From a virus, in the IMG/VR virus record IMGVR_UViG_3300003324_000465, positions 42,877 through 106,876 of that record: a stretch of 64,000 bases of DNA; one strand, written 5' to 3'. Shown here one piece after another: positions 27,803-36,988 of this stretch; position 1 is the stretch's first letter, and the number at the start of each line of letters is the position of its first letter. The notes below the pieces were generated by a model. The model searched no databases. It worked only from the letters and a program-made list of their open reading frames with translations, and was not told the DNA's origin. The position numbers were made by a program, and so were the translations under genes.

Positions 27803-28100
27803 TTATGCTACTGTGAATGTACCACTTGAAGAGAAATCAAAAGATACTGTTACCGTCTCTCCTGCATCTTGAGACATAGAGAAGGTTGTTACTGTACCGG
27901 ATGGAATTGTTACTGTGTATCCACCTGTAGTAGTAAGAACTAACGTTATAGGTGAACTATTTAAAGCACCAGATATTAACGTTGTTTGCCCACTATCTTT
28001 ACCAACAGGAATTGTTGCTTCTAGTGTACCTGTTAATTTACGGGATGTTGTGTATGTGTATAATACACCATTATCGCCAATGACCTTATATTTAATGTTA
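27803..28100 (-). CDS. Major tail (tube) protein, exon 2
   Basis: Open frame NIKYKVIGDNGVLYTYTTSRK through GTLEATIPVGKDSGQ and an all-beta end, SFDFSSSGTFTVA. No credible start of its own. With the first exon (28960-29066) and the splice used here, lengths 107 and 298 sum to 405, giving 134 residues. A tail tube protein is expected upstream of the chaperones. Confidence 0.65.
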
Positions 28101-28126
28101 CATATTTCTATATAACCTACATATTA

Positions 28127-28831
28127 CTATGTAGAGTAGATCATATCACCATCTACTTTAGTAGAGGTATCCATACGAAAATATTTGGAAGTCTGCGTAT
28201 GTATATCTAATTTATACTCATATGATGGTTTAACATATGGTGTAATACCTTCTATAAATCTTTTAGCATAATCTTTTCGTGCTTGTAATCTATAACCATA
28301 CGTTTCTTTAAATTTGCGACGCTGAATATCAAAAGGTATATTAGTATATTCATAAATAGCTCTCTGTAACAAAACAACATCACCATAAGTAAAATTATCT
28401 GTTGCTATACGAATACGTACATAATTCTCTTGAGTTATTCTAGGACTAACCTCTATATAACCATCATCTTGGTATAATATTGCTAATGTTTCCCAATCTA
28501 ACAATTTCAGGTCATGCGGAGATATTTGCTTTATTTTTCTTTCCGTATAAATACGTTCATACAATGTCGTATAAAACGGATGTGTTTTAGTTTCTATGCG
28601 TATAGATGCTTTTGCCTTTGCGCCTTGAATATTTATATACGCTGGAATATCACGCCAATTAACCGAGGTTAGTGTTTCAAGAATATTAGCTTGCCATTCA
28701 ATGTAATCTTTATGGATCGATAACTGATGTAATCCGTAATTTGCATTTTTATTACGTTTTGTCATCCATCCATCACCTAATGTAAATGAGAATATATACT
28801 TAGTTAGTTCTTTTCTTCCAATTTCTTTCAT
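28127..28831 (-). CDS. LAGLIDADG homing endonuclease in the intron
   Basis: 234 residues. Two LAGLIDADG-type motifs: KYIFSFTLGDGWM (residues 11-23) and ETLAILYQDDGYIE (about 113-126). This two-motif monomer is typical of intron endonucleases. It has its own promoter at 28919-28947. Confidence 0.88.
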   Translation of the reverse strand: MKEIGRKELTKYIFSFTLGDGWMTKRNKNANYGLHQLSIHKDYIEWQANILETLTSVNWRDIPAYINIQGAKAKASIRIETKTHPFYTTLYERIYTERKIKQISPHDLKLLDWETLAILYQDDGYIEVSPRITQENYVRIRIATDNFTYGDVVLLQRAIYEYTNIPFDIQRRKFKETYGYRLQARKDYAKRFIEGITPYVKPSYEYKLDIHTQTSKYFRMDTSTKVDGDMIYST

Positions 28832-28918
28832 GATCGTTACACATTCCTTTATTCAGGATTAGCACGGTATTGACCTTCTATTAAGGCGTTTCACCGTTTT
28901 TAGGATACTTTTCATTAT

Positions 28919-28947
28919 ATATTACTATATAATGCCGCTCTTGTCAA
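28919..28947 (-). promoter_or_regulatory. Promoter inside the intron for the LAGLIDADG gene
   Basis: Minus strand TTGACA (28942-28947), 17-base spacer, TAATAT (28919-28924), the same design as the promoter inside the other intron. Confidence 0.75.
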
Positions 28948-28959
28948 TCGAACGGCCCA

Positions 28960-29066
28960 ACGGTCTTCTCATCTGTCTCTAAATTTACTTCCCAATTATT
29001 AACAAAGCCAGTAGCAATACCCTCTGCGGTAATTGTACCTTCGTAACCTTTAATTGGCTGTGCCAT
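28960..29066 (-). CDS. Major tail (tube) protein, exon 1
   Basis: MAQPIKGYEGTITAEGI at 29066, preceded by GAGGTAAAAT, through NWEVNLETDEKT; a TGA soon follows in the intron. The strand pattern (VNNWEVNLETDEK) is typical of siphophage tail tube N-termini. Continues in exon 2. Confidence 0.65.
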
Positions 29067-29087
29067 TATTATTTTACCTCATTTTAT

Positions 29088-29507
29088 TTATGTACTATCT
29101 TTTGGGTATACGCCAAACTCGACAATGAGTCCTGCTGTATATATATTACCCGTTGTTATTTTTTCAATAGGAAACCATTGTGGATTTGTTATATCGGCAC
29201 TAATATCATAATGAGCATGTGCAAGTGCAGGTAATGCTTCTGCTAACTCAATAGCTTTATCCCAAGCTTCTGTTTTTGACATAGACATCACACGGAATGT
29301 TATCTGTCCTATCCATGCATTTGAACCTATTTTGTTTTTTTGGAACCCGCCTGCATCCTGACTTTGATATACTGCTCGCGGAAAATTACTTGACGTAGGC
29401 GCTACAATGTTATATAAACGCCCTTCAAATAATGGCGCTAAATACATACTGAATACAAGATCCAAAGCGGGTAATACACGTGCGAAAAATGCTTTATCAA
29501 TTGCCAT
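29088..29507 (-). CDS. Tail terminator / completion-like protein
   Basis: 139 residues. Preceding the tail-tube gene and following the HK97 gp10-like gene, the usual place of the tail terminator (gpU-like). Helix ALDLVFSMYLAPLFEGRLYN followed by beta strands. Assignment rests on gene order. Confidence 0.5.
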   Translation of the reverse strand: MAIDKAFFARVLPALDLVFSMYLAPLFEGRLYNIVAPTSSNFPRAVYQSQDAGGFQKNKIGSNAWIGQITFRVMSMSKTEAWDKAIELAEALPALAHAHYDISADITNPQWFPIEKITTGNIYTAGLIVEFGVYPKDST

Positions 29508-29515
29508 ATATACCT

Positions 29516-29896
29516 TTATGTTGTAGTAATTGTTATTTGTGGGTTTCCTATAATCTTACCGAAATCTTTTGTAAATATACGATCACCAGATGTTTTTACT
29601 TGTATATCATAAAAATATTCGCTGCTTGGTGACAATAACAACGTCTCACTTGAACTTAATGTGAATTTAACATGGCCTGTACCATCTATACCAATATCGG
29701 ATATAACACCATCACCATTACTACCGCTATTTATCACTTTCTGCATAATGGCATCCGCGTCTGTATCTGTTATTTTTCTTTTAACCGTAAACCACGCTGT
29801 TGTTAATGTTTCTCCTACAGGAATATTAGATATGTCTCTTTCAATATCAACATTGTCGCCTACAAAAAAATCACTGATTTCATTCAATGTAATCAT
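29516..29896 (-). CDS. Virion protein, Ig-like beta fold
   Basis: 126 residues, all beta by pattern (GETLTTAWFTVKRKITDTDADA, SEYFYDIQVKTSGDRIFT). Resembles small phage Ig-like domains near the head-tail interface. Function inferred from position. Confidence 0.5.
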   Translation of the reverse strand: MITLNEISDFFVGDNVDIERDISNIPVGETLTTAWFTVKRKITDTDADAIMQKVINSGSNGDGVISDIGIDGTGHVKFTLSSSETLLLSPSSEYFYDIQVKTSGDRIFTKDFGKIIGNPQITITTT

Positions 29897-30225
29897 TTTA
29901 TACCTAATTTTTTAATAATATGGAATGTGAAGTCGATATGTTTAATGGCTACTGAAAGATATGGCTGTGCTGGCATAAATGCAGTACCATATTCTTGCGC
30001 TATTGCTCTATCATCTGGTAAATCATTACCAAAAGATACTTCTACGCTAAAAGGTCCAGTCATAACAACTTTACCACTATTTTTAAGTTGCCCCGATTTT
30101 TCTGGTGCTAATTGACGTGCAAGATCATGTAAATCTTTCCCGGCTTCATGTAATCCATCAGTTATTACATCTTTTACACGGTTTTGAAAAGCAATAAAAT
30201 TTGTTAAGTCTGTGTTTACTGGCAT
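29893..30225 (-). CDS. HK97 gp10-like head-tail component
   Basis: 110 residues. HEAGKDLHDLARQLAPEKSGQLKNSGKV and DDRAIAQEYGTAFMPAQPYL are the family signature of HK97 gp10-like proteins, which act between the head and the tail. Starts and ends overlap neighbours by a few bases. Confidence 0.85.
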   Translation of the reverse strand: MPVNTDLTNFIAFQNRVKDVITDGLHEAGKDLHDLARQLAPEKSGQLKNSGKVVMTGPFSVEVSFGNDLPDDRAIAQEYGTAFMPAQPYLSVAIKHIDFTFHIIKKLGIK

Positions 30226-30629
30226 TATGTCTCTTCCTGTAAAAATATAATAAACGCACCAGTCATACCATGATGCGGCGGGACAAAAACGACATTAAAT
30301 ACTCTTTGACTATCTAATGCTATATCATTAAATTCGATCATATCTCCTTGATTGATCTCTGTCCCATATGGTAATTGTAGTCTATATAAACCAGTAAAAA
30401 AAGATTGTTGTGTAGCACGCTCTTGACTAGCTATGTTTACATCTTCACTACCAGATCGAACAATAAATCGGCATTTCGTTGTTACTGGTCCTGTATATAT
30501 TGGAATAGATTCACCATTAACAATCGATTCACCAATCTTTCTACGTATATTGCATGTATCTGTTAGAAATAATTCGCATTGCTCCCTTATATAGCTTACC
30601 TGTTGTTTAACTAGTAGCTGAAAGCTCAT
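30225..30629 (-). CDS. Head closure / head-tail joining protein
   Basis: 134 residues. FLTDTCNIRRKIGES and a beta-barrel-like rest match the head-closure group (FII/SPP1 gp16-like). Between connector-like and gp10-like genes as expected. Confidence 0.65.
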   Translation of the reverse strand: MSFQLLVKQQVSYIREQCELFLTDTCNIRRKIGESIVNGESIPIYTGPVTTKCRFIVRSGSEDVNIASQERATQQSFFTGLYRLQLPYGTEINQGDMIEFNDIALDSQRVFNVVFVPPHHGMTGAFIIFLQEET

Positions 30630-31137
30630 TTATACGACCCTCTATTGTTTTTATTACGTTAATCGAGCGATCTAACTCAGTAGCCGCCTCTTTAATTCTA
30701 ATTAAACTAACGTCACTTGTTATAGTAGATAAACGCTTTTTCAAAGCAGTTAATTGACGAATGTTTGCTATATCTTTCACATCTCGATCAGTTAGCATAT
30801 TAGAATTATCAATACTAGGCGCTGTTAATGTATATTCTTTAATCAATCCGCGTTCTATTAAAGATTTATTCCATCGCTCAAATACTCTCGCTTCTGTATC
30901 AGAATAAAGTTCTAATACCTCATCGTCATACGAAAATCGTGTATGGTTTAATTTAGGCGATCCTTCTGCTTGCGTAATAAACTCAATATCTTTCTCTGGC
31001 GTTATCAAAAGAAAATCAAGTCTGTTTTCTGGTCTATGCGGATCAACTCGCCATCCCGAAACACGATATAATACTGTCTTTACATAGCGCTTTACAACAC
31101 GATCATTAAATTCTAAAAACTGATGATTGATACTCAT
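30607..31137 (-). CDS. Head-proximal structural protein, 176 aa
   Basis: Follows the capsid gene across a strong terminator. C-terminal half (about 110-176) is long helical. Perhaps a connector or capsid accessory. No domain recognised. Confidence 0.5.
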   Translation of the reverse strand: MSINHQFLEFNDRVVKRYVKTVLYRVSGWRVDPHRPENRLDFLLITPEKDIEFITQAEGSPKLNHTRFSYDDEVLELYSDTEARVFERWNKSLIERGLIKEYTLTAPSIDNSNMLTDRDVKDIANIRQLTALKKRLSTITSDVSLIRIKEAATELDRSINVIKTIEGRINELSATS

Positions 31138-31201
31138 ATGTACTTTTTCTCCCTTATATTATCCATGCGCTCTATAACTTATGATAGAGTAGCTGTATAA
31201 A

Positions 31202-31245
31202 AAATAATATCCCTCATGCATGTGTGATTATGAGGGATATTATTT
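31202..31245 (-). terminator. Very strong terminator after the capsid gene
   Basis: AAATAATATCCCTCAT and its exact complement form a 16-bp stem with a 12-base loop, flanked by T-runs on both strands. It follows structured element C and would limit read-through from the highly expressed capsid gene. Confidence 0.88.
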
Positions 31246-31275
31246 AATCATATTATTTTTTATCGACGGTTCTAC

Positions 31276-31367
31276 CAGAAGCCCTACAAGATTTCACCCA
31301 TATCAGAGTATGGATTTAACCCTATCGTGCCTCTACGAGGCTCCTATGGGCCTTGTAGGGCATTCTG
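31276..31367 (-). ncRNA. Structured 3' element, copy C
   Basis: Starts four bases after the capsid stop codon, minus strand. Fifteen-bp closing stem with one bulge: CAGAA-U-GCCCTACAAG pairs with CTTGTAGGGC-TTCTG. Inside are CCCATA/TATGGG, a small GCCTC/GAGGC hairpin, and the conserved ATGGGTGAAATC segment. It is the most stable of the four copies. Confidence 0.72.
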
Positions 31368-31371
31368 TGAG

Positions 31372-32367
31372 TTAGGTATTAGTCTTAATAACTGCAATAG
31401 CCTCTACGTCATCCACCCATAAGCCGTATCCTTGCCAGCTATGTAATACATAGTTCGGTGGTTGAGTACTAGGATCAGTATAGTCTTGGTATTCGGTTCC
31501 GCCCATTAACAACACTTCTCCAACCTGATCACCGATTACAAGAATCTTGTCAGTAGGGATCATACGCTGCTCTGATGATAACAACGTTCCAGTTGCATTA
31601 GCAGGTAAGCGGTTGCGGTAAACCTGTGGTAACTCTACCAACGGAATACCCTTATAGGTCGATACTCTACCAGTATTTGAAAATTCATCAAAAGCGCGTG
31701 TTACAGGGAACATTGCACGATCAGGATTATTACCGCTTCCACCTAACACAAACTCACGATACTGAGCAAATGTATAAATCGGTAACAGCGCCCTGCGTGA
31801 TCCTACAATTGAACGAACACTACCAGTGTGATCTAACAATGTTTCAATTGCACTATCAAGCATTGTGGATGTAACACCTGTTGACGATCCATCAAAATAG
31901 TTATTAGGCGTATCTGTACTATTCCATACTGTTGAAAGCAGTGTAAATACCTTAGATACAAGCTCATCAAATATATCTGCGCGCAATTCTGTACGCATCT
32001 GTTCGATTGTGCCTACTTCACCGCTCTGAATTTCCCATAAACTATGAGAAGTACCAGCTACAAGACGATCAGCTAAATACGTTTCCTGCTCCAAGTAGCT
32101 TAACACATCAGTTAGATGCTTTGCGCCAGGGGTAAATGTACGTACAGGGTAACGACCACGACGTACACGACGGCCACGCCGATCGCCAGGCTTCATTGTT
32201 CTTGTAGGCATAAAAGCGGAAAAAAGCTCAAGTGACAAGTGATTAGGCTGAACAATTTCCATTACCAGATCACTATATGCTGAACGAGTAGGGCGCGTTA
32301 CGCTGCCTCCCATTCCTGCTGTCTTGCTTACTTCTGCTACAGCCCGTTGTAATTTCTCACGATCCAT
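31372..32367 (-). CDS. Major capsid protein, HK97-like
   Basis: 331 residues. N-terminal MDREKLQRAVAEVSKTAG, a central region with GDRRGRRVRRGRYPVRTFTPGAKHL, and a C-terminal beta-rich end (KILVIGDQVGEVLLMGGTEY) fit phage capsid subunits. Following the protease and decoration-like genes, with its own terminator, this is the most likely major capsid gene. Confidence 0.8.
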   Translation of the reverse strand: MDREKLQRAVAEVSKTAGMGGSVTRPTRSAYSDLVMEIVQPNHLSLELFSAFMPTRTMKPGDRRGRRVRRGRYPVRTFTPGAKHLTDVLSYLEQETYLADRLVAGTSHSLWEIQSGEVGTIEQMRTELRADIFDELVSKVFTLLSTVWNSTDTPNNYFDGSSTGVTSTMLDSAIETLLDHTGSVRSIVGSRRALLPIYTFAQYREFVLGGSGNNPDRAMFPVTRAFDEFSNTGRVSTYKGIPLVELPQVYRNRLPANATGTLLSSEQRMIPTDKILVIGDQVGEVLLMGGTEYQDYTDPSTQPPNYVLHSWQGYGLWVDDVEAIAVIKTNT

Positions 32368-32387
32368 AATTATTTCTTATTTACCTC

Positions 32388-32918
32388 TTAATGCCATAGT
32401 GTAATGACAAGTGTATCATTTACCGGCTGATATTCTTCTACCATACCTACAGCATTAGCACCACTTGTATATACCCATACACCACCAGCGCCAACTGCAA
32501 TTAAATTGCCGGGTACTCTAATATTAGCACTATCTGTATATGTGCCTGATGGAATTGCGTATGTACCGCCACGCTCCATATTTGCTAATTCACCAGATTC
32601 TAGTGTAGGATTCCATAATGTACTCTTACCTACATCGTACATAGTACGTGTATGAATAGGCTCACTAAATCCACTACGGAAATTAACTACCCGCGTTGAA
32701 GGAGCAGTATACATTCGTGAATCTGTAGGGCGACTGAAATCATCTGGTCCCTTGATAACAATACCTACATTGTTTACTGCATTTGCGCCTGCTTTCATAA
32801 GTACAGGCAAATCGTTATGCACACCGCTTTGTGTAGGAACTACTGCAAGACCTTCTTGCATTGTCTCTCCTACTACACCGCCACGTACATAGTCACTTAG
32901 TCTTGAAACATGTGCCAT
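32388..32918 (-). CDS. Capsid decoration-like protein
   Basis: 176 residues, beta-rich and glycine-rich (GIVIKGPDDFSRP, NLIAVGAGGVWVYTSGANAVG). Located between protease and capsid, as decoration or head-stabilising proteins are. Inferred by position and composition. Confidence 0.6.
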   Translation of the reverse strand: MAHVSRLSDYVRGGVVGETMQEGLAVVPTQSGVHNDLPVLMKAGANAVNNVGIVIKGPDDFSRPTDSRMYTAPSTRVVNFRSGFSEPIHTRTMYDVGKSTLWNPTLESGELANMERGGTYAIPSGTYTDSANIRVPGNLIAVGAGGVWVYTSGANAVGMVEEYQPVNDTLVITLWH

Positions 32919-32924
32919 GTTCTA

Positions 32925-34034
32925 TTAACCTCTTAATGTTTCTCTATATGCTTTCGCAATATCTGTTATACTGTAATTATTATCTGTTGACATTGGTTCC
33001 GGTATAACAATCTTCTTTTGTTCTGCTTGCGCAGATACTTTGCGCACTGACAATAAATCATTGATATATGTATTGAACATTGCTTCATCCATATTCATAT
33101 ACATATCAATTTTATCTTGTGTACCTTTAAATGTATCTGATGTAATATCTAATCCTGCATCAGACAATTTTTGTGTACGTTCTTTGATAAGCTGCGCCCG
33201 CTCGTTATTTTGCTTTTCTTCTGTAAGTGTTGCAACTTCGCTTTTTAATTGCTCTGCTAATCCTGCTTTTTCTTTCAAAGTTTTAATCTGATCAGCAAGT
33301 TTACTTAGTTTCTCCGCAAATTGCGCTGCAATTTTACCAATGTCACGTTCTACTGTTGCTTGTTCAATTTCAAATGTTTCTGTGAAGAGTGTATCAATAC
33401 CTTCCCACATACGAAACATTGTGTCTTGCACGTTAAGCAATTCTGTTCTTAACGCTTCAACGTCAACCGTAGATTGCGCACTTTCTTCTGTTTTACTCAT
33501 TGTTGCCTCATCTTGCGTATCTCGCATTTTTTCTGCAATAGCAAGTATTCTAGTTCTATTTGGTCCGTATGCCGGTGTTTCAACAACGCATGTAGCTGCA
33601 AATGTACAGTTATTTAACCATTCAACGCCATTATTATCTTTATTTGATTCCTCAAAATACATTTCCCATGAAGTCCCTACACCCTCATCTAATGTGGCTA
33701 TTAAATGTTCACTTACATCCTTATACAGTTCATTCCATATAATTGCCTCACCCATGATAACTTCGCGCCCATTATCTGTACCGATATATGCGCTTGTAAT
33801 AGGTCCTACAGGAAATGCACCTTTATGACCTAAGTAACCATCTCCGGTAAAATTTATCTTTAATGGTTGATTGAGTGCTGTACGTATAATGTTTTCGGCT
33901 TCTGAGCGTGGAATAGCTTGCCTATTACCATTTGGCTCAAAGTCAGTTAAAATAAGTGATAACTTCGTCTGGAATGGATGCGCTTGATCCGCTACGGCTT
34001 TAACAAATCCTCTTGTGTGTATTGTATGTGCCAT
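32925..34034 (-). CDS. Prohead protease with C-terminal scaffold-like region
   Basis: Start placed at MAHTIHTRGF. Residues about 1-165 read as a prohead protease (GDGYLGHKGAFPVG, GEAIIWNELY, GVGTSWEMYFEE and ETPAYGPNRTRIL). The rest (about 190-290) is a long charged coiled coil resembling scaffold. Protease-scaffold fusions occur in siphophages. It would mature the capsid by cutting the scaffold. Confidence 0.75.
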   Translation of the reverse strand: MAHTIHTRGFVKAVADQAHPFQTKLSLILTDFEPNGNRQAIPRSEAENIIRTALNQPLKINFTGDGYLGHKGAFPVGPITSAYIGTDNGREVIMGEAIIWNELYKDVSEHLIATLDEGVGTSWEMYFEESNKDNNGVEWLNNCTFAATCVVETPAYGPNRTRILAIAEKMRDTQDEATMSKTEESAQSTVDVEALRTELLNVQDTMFRMWEGIDTLFTETFEIEQATVERDIGKIAAQFAEKLSKLADQIKTLKEKAGLAEQLKSEVATLTEEKQNNERAQLIKERTQKLSDAGLDITSDTFKGTQDKIDMYMNMDEAMFNTYINDLLSVRKVSAQAEQKKIVIPEPMSTDNNYSITDIAKAYRETLRG

Positions 34035-34050
34035 ATTTTTACCCAAATAA

Positions 34051-34081
34051 AAAAGGACCGCATTATTACATGTGATCCTTT
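34051..34081 (-). terminator. Terminator before the protease gene
   Basis: AAAGGA/TCCTTT stem with a GC-containing inner part and a T-run on the minus strand (CCTTTTTTATTTG). Separates the nucleotide-metabolism block from the head genes. Confidence 0.7.
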
Positions 34082-34122
34082 AATACATCATTCACAATAT
34101 ACTCTACTTTACCCTGAACACG

Positions 34123-34329
34123 TTACCGTGAAGAATAAGTAATTTTTAAATACTCATCAAATGTAATACTTGGTTTAGGTGGTATCTCACTATACGTTAC
34201 AGCACCACAACGAACACACTTATACTCATTATGTACCATGTCTAACCATAAATGTGCATAAATACATGGTATAGAATGTACTAACCAGACAAGTGTATGA
34301 ATAATCCATGTAACTAGTTGTATAATCAT
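34123..34329 (-). CDS. Small membrane-anchored zinc-knuckle protein
   Basis: Start at MIIQLVTWIIHT (34329), which overlaps the TGA of the reductase gene. Residues 1-25 are hydrophobic; CVRCG follows at about 40, the only CxxC visible. Function unknown. Confidence 0.5.
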   Translation of the reverse strand: MIIQLVTWIIHTLVWLVHSIPCIYAHLWLDMVHNEYKCVRCGAVTYSEIPPKPSITFDEYLKITYSSR

Positions 34330-36473
34330 CGTATAGGGCAAGCTCCTGTAGCACAATCCGCATCAATAAGTTCAGACATAATATTTTCTCTTTCTATTTC
34401 CTTTAGTTCTTCTACTATATCTTCCATACATACATGTACTAATAATTGGGCGCGATTATTATACTCTTCTTCCGTAATAGCCTGTTCTGGCATTAATGGA
34501 TATGGAGTATCTGTATCAAATTTAGGTAAAAATGAAACTGCTATATAATCATCCCAATGTTCTAGCAAAGCATCTACAAGACTTTCTATTTCATCAGGCG
34601 CAAATGTAATCGTAATACTTGTATTATGTTCTGTCCAGTATTCTTGAAAATCTAAGTATCTATAGAATTGTGCTAATGCTGATTCTTCTGAAGCTTTTAT
34701 TTTTGCGGGCGTTTTTACAGGAAATTCAATAACCCATGTATTACTTTCATTCAATACGGCTAAACGTTCTGATTCATTCATGCTATCAAATTGATTAACA
34801 CTAGAACCATTACTACTGTTCTCAGGATAAACAGGATAGCCGTTATGCAACATAACTTTCGCTAATGGATCATGCGCGCTTATGCGTACTCTACGAATAC
34901 CATAAGGGAATGGGGAACGATGAACACCGCTAGACACGTATGGTAATTTACTTATTGTACCAGATGGTTTAATAGTGGTACTGAGTAATGGTATAGGAAT
35001 ACGCATCTCATACGCATAGCGCATTACTTCATTATCTGCGATATAACGTAACTGCTGTAATAGTAGTGATAACTCATCACTTATTGATAAACTGCGCGCA
35101 TTATTATCATGCCTCCATCCTAATGCTTCCTCGAAGTCCATAACACCAGATAAGGATACGCCAATGAGCCTATCGCGCTTCTGCATTTTATCCCATTCTG
35201 GTAAATCCAGTGCGATGTTTGTTTGCCGCATCCCAATACGTACAGCCATTTCAACAGCTTTCTTAAGCTCTTGCATATCGTAAGTAATAGTATTATCTAC
35301 GTTACGTGTTAAGAAAGCTGTCATATTTACTTCAGTTAAATTACAAACTCCCTTATCATCTAACAGTATTTCAGCGCATGGATTTAAACCTTTGAAATTA
35401 GGTCTGCGTTTTCTAGCTGCATCTGCGTTAATTATTCCTGGCTCGCCATTTGATTGAATACGCTTAAATATATCTAATAAATACTCTTTTGTAGGTTTAT
35501 TTTCAAAAAATATACTATTATTAGACATACTGCGCTGATCTTGCCCGTAATTAACAGAACCTTCTTTCCAAAGATCAACTTTTGCATTAAGTATTGTATC
35601 ATCATTCTGATCAAATAACGCTATTTCAGATGTTCTGCGCACTCCGCCGACTACAACATTTTTTCCAATGTGATTCATTATATCCATTGCATGTATTGGT
35701 AATAACTTGCCATCCTTCTTGGATTGTATTACTTTATGAATAGAATCAAACATATTTTGCAATGCTGTGTGCCCTGATGCTCTACCGCCAAATGTTTTCA
35801 GTATCTCACCACTAGGACGTACTGAATCATAATTGATTATAATAGAATCAAAATAGGGGCTTTGCATTGTTTCTAAATAATATTCCAATGCTTTTGTCCA
35901 TCCGTTTTTACTGTCTCCTACTTGTATATGTCTTATACTATTATAATCATGTTTTATTGTATCTTCTAAACGCAGTTCTTTAGGTCTTGCGTTATATGTA
36001 GTATGGATAAGTTTAATACCTGTATTTAGAGCGGGCAACTTTTCTACATCAGAAGAAAGAACGCGAAAACCTACGCCTGAACCTACCATGAGTAAATGAA
36101 AAGAATCAATAAATGCGCGTATACTATCAATAACAACAAAAGCGCAATTAAAATTTGCACTTCCAAATAGTTTTGCCGCTTCTGTACCTCCTATCCATAA
36201 TGTTCTACCGGCAGTAAATACACGTAAATTATACATGTTATCGAACATTTCTTCTGCTTCTTTACGCAATTCATCTTCTCTAGCAGGACCTTCGTAGAGT
36301 GACATAGAGTATTCTACAACCCTACGTACTGTTTCATGCCATTGCTCCCTACGCATACTCTGTTCTATCCATCTTGAATACGTGCGCAAATACACAAAAA
36401 AGCCTAAACCATTTCCCCCCCATGGAATAGACTTGTCTTTGTATTGATCAATAAATTGATCAGATAATAACAT
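34326..36473 (-). CDS. nrdJ: Class II ribonucleoside reductase (cobalamin-dependent)
   Basis: 715 residues, no partner small subunit nearby. FNCAFVVID and MVGSGVGFRV, then NPCAEILLDDKGVCNLTEVNMTAF (the active-site Cys with Asn and Glu) and STTIKPSGTISKLPYVSSGVHRS are signatures of the monomeric class II type. The C-terminus CATGACPI fits the shuttle cysteine pair. It reduces ribonucleotides to deoxynucleotides using adenosylcobalamin, so the phage needs host cobalamin. Confidence 0.95.
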   Translation of the reverse strand: MLLSDQFIDQYKDKSIPWGGNGLGFFVYLRTYSRWIEQSMRREQWHETVRRVVEYSMSLYEGPAREDELRKEAEEMFDNMYNLRVFTAGRTLWIGGTEAAKLFGSANFNCAFVVIDSIRAFIDSFHLLMVGSGVGFRVLSSDVEKLPALNTGIKLIHTTYNARPKELRLEDTIKHDYNSIRHIQVGDSKNGWTKALEYYLETMQSPYFDSIIINYDSVRPSGEILKTFGGRASGHTALQNMFDSIHKVIQSKKDGKLLPIHAMDIMNHIGKNVVVGGVRRTSEIALFDQNDDTILNAKVDLWKEGSVNYGQDQRSMSNNSIFFENKPTKEYLLDIFKRIQSNGEPGIINADAARKRRPNFKGLNPCAEILLDDKGVCNLTEVNMTAFLTRNVDNTITYDMQELKKAVEMAVRIGMRQTNIALDLPEWDKMQKRDRLIGVSLSGVMDFEEALGWRHDNNARSLSISDELSLLLQQLRYIADNEVMRYAYEMRIPIPLLSTTIKPSGTISKLPYVSSGVHRSPFPYGIRRVRISAHDPLAKVMLHNGYPVYPENSSNGSSVNQFDSMNESERLAVLNESNTWVIEFPVKTPAKIKASEESALAQFYRYLDFQEYWTEHNTSITITFAPDEIESLVDALLEHWDDYIAVSFLPKFDTDTPYPLMPEQAITEEEYNNRAQLLVHVCMEDIVEELKEIERENIMSELIDADCATGACPIR

Positions 36474-36503
36474 AATAGCTCCATTAAAAATTAAAAGGCG
36501 TAG

Positions 36504-36722
36504 CTAACAACATCTTTCTACGCCATATGCTCTATTACTACGTGCTTGACTTTGATCTATAAATACACTAAGATTATGTAATATGGCTTCTATAACATCG
36601 GTAGATACATCTGTGTATATCGGATTGTATGGAAATTCGTCTTCACTTATCGATACATGTATATCTGTCATATACACATTATATGTACCTGACTCATTCT
36701 GGTGTAGTAGTATTGTTTTCAT
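36504..36722 (-). CDS. Hypothetical protein, 72 aa
   Basis: Beta-rich N-terminus (KTILLHQNESGTYNVYMTD) and helical end. Ends with YGVERCC. Just upstream of the reductase. Function unknown. Confidence 0.5.
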   Translation of the reverse strand: MKTILLHQNESGTYNVYMTDIHVSISEDEFPYNPIYTDVSTDVIEAILHNLSVFIDQSQARSNRAYGVERCC

Positions 36723-36981
36723 TTTTTGGTATTAACTCCACTTCCCATGTTATAGACTGTTCTATAAAAATACGCGCTATCTGTTCTATAAGCTGCATAC
36801 TTTCCAACGCTTTTGTTAATTCCTGTTGTATTGTATTTACGTCAATATAATCATTCTTCATATGATGAGTTATATCAATCGCAATTTTAAATGTTACAGG
36901 CGAAGCACTTGTCTTTACTTCAAATCGAATAATATTCTCTTTTACTGGTACTGCATTTACAACGGTAATCGTATTTATCAT
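36694..36981 (-). CDS. Hypothetical protein, 95 aa
   Basis: Start taken at MINTITVVNAV, preceded by GGGAG; an upstream ATG at 37008 lies within the dUTPase gene. Alternating strands and helices. Function unknown. Confidence 0.5.
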   Translation of the reverse strand: MINTITVVNAVPVKENIIRFEVKTSASPVTFKIAIDITHHMKNDYIDVNTIQQELTKALESMQLIEQIARIFIEQSITWEVELIPKNENNTTTPE

Positions 36982-36988
36982 ATTGTTA

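Larger units (their letters stand above)
28101..28959 (-). other. Second group I intron, in the tail-tube gene
   Basis: Shares with the tape-measure intron the core-like stretches AAAACGGTGAAA and CAATACCGTGCTAA. The junction ACCGT (U) to TAACATT after intronic ...AATATG restores the frame, but P1 pairing also fits a cut a few bases later (GCCGT with GCGGC), so the exact 5' splice site is uncertain by a few codons. Contains a LAGLIDADG gene. Confidence 0.7.
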
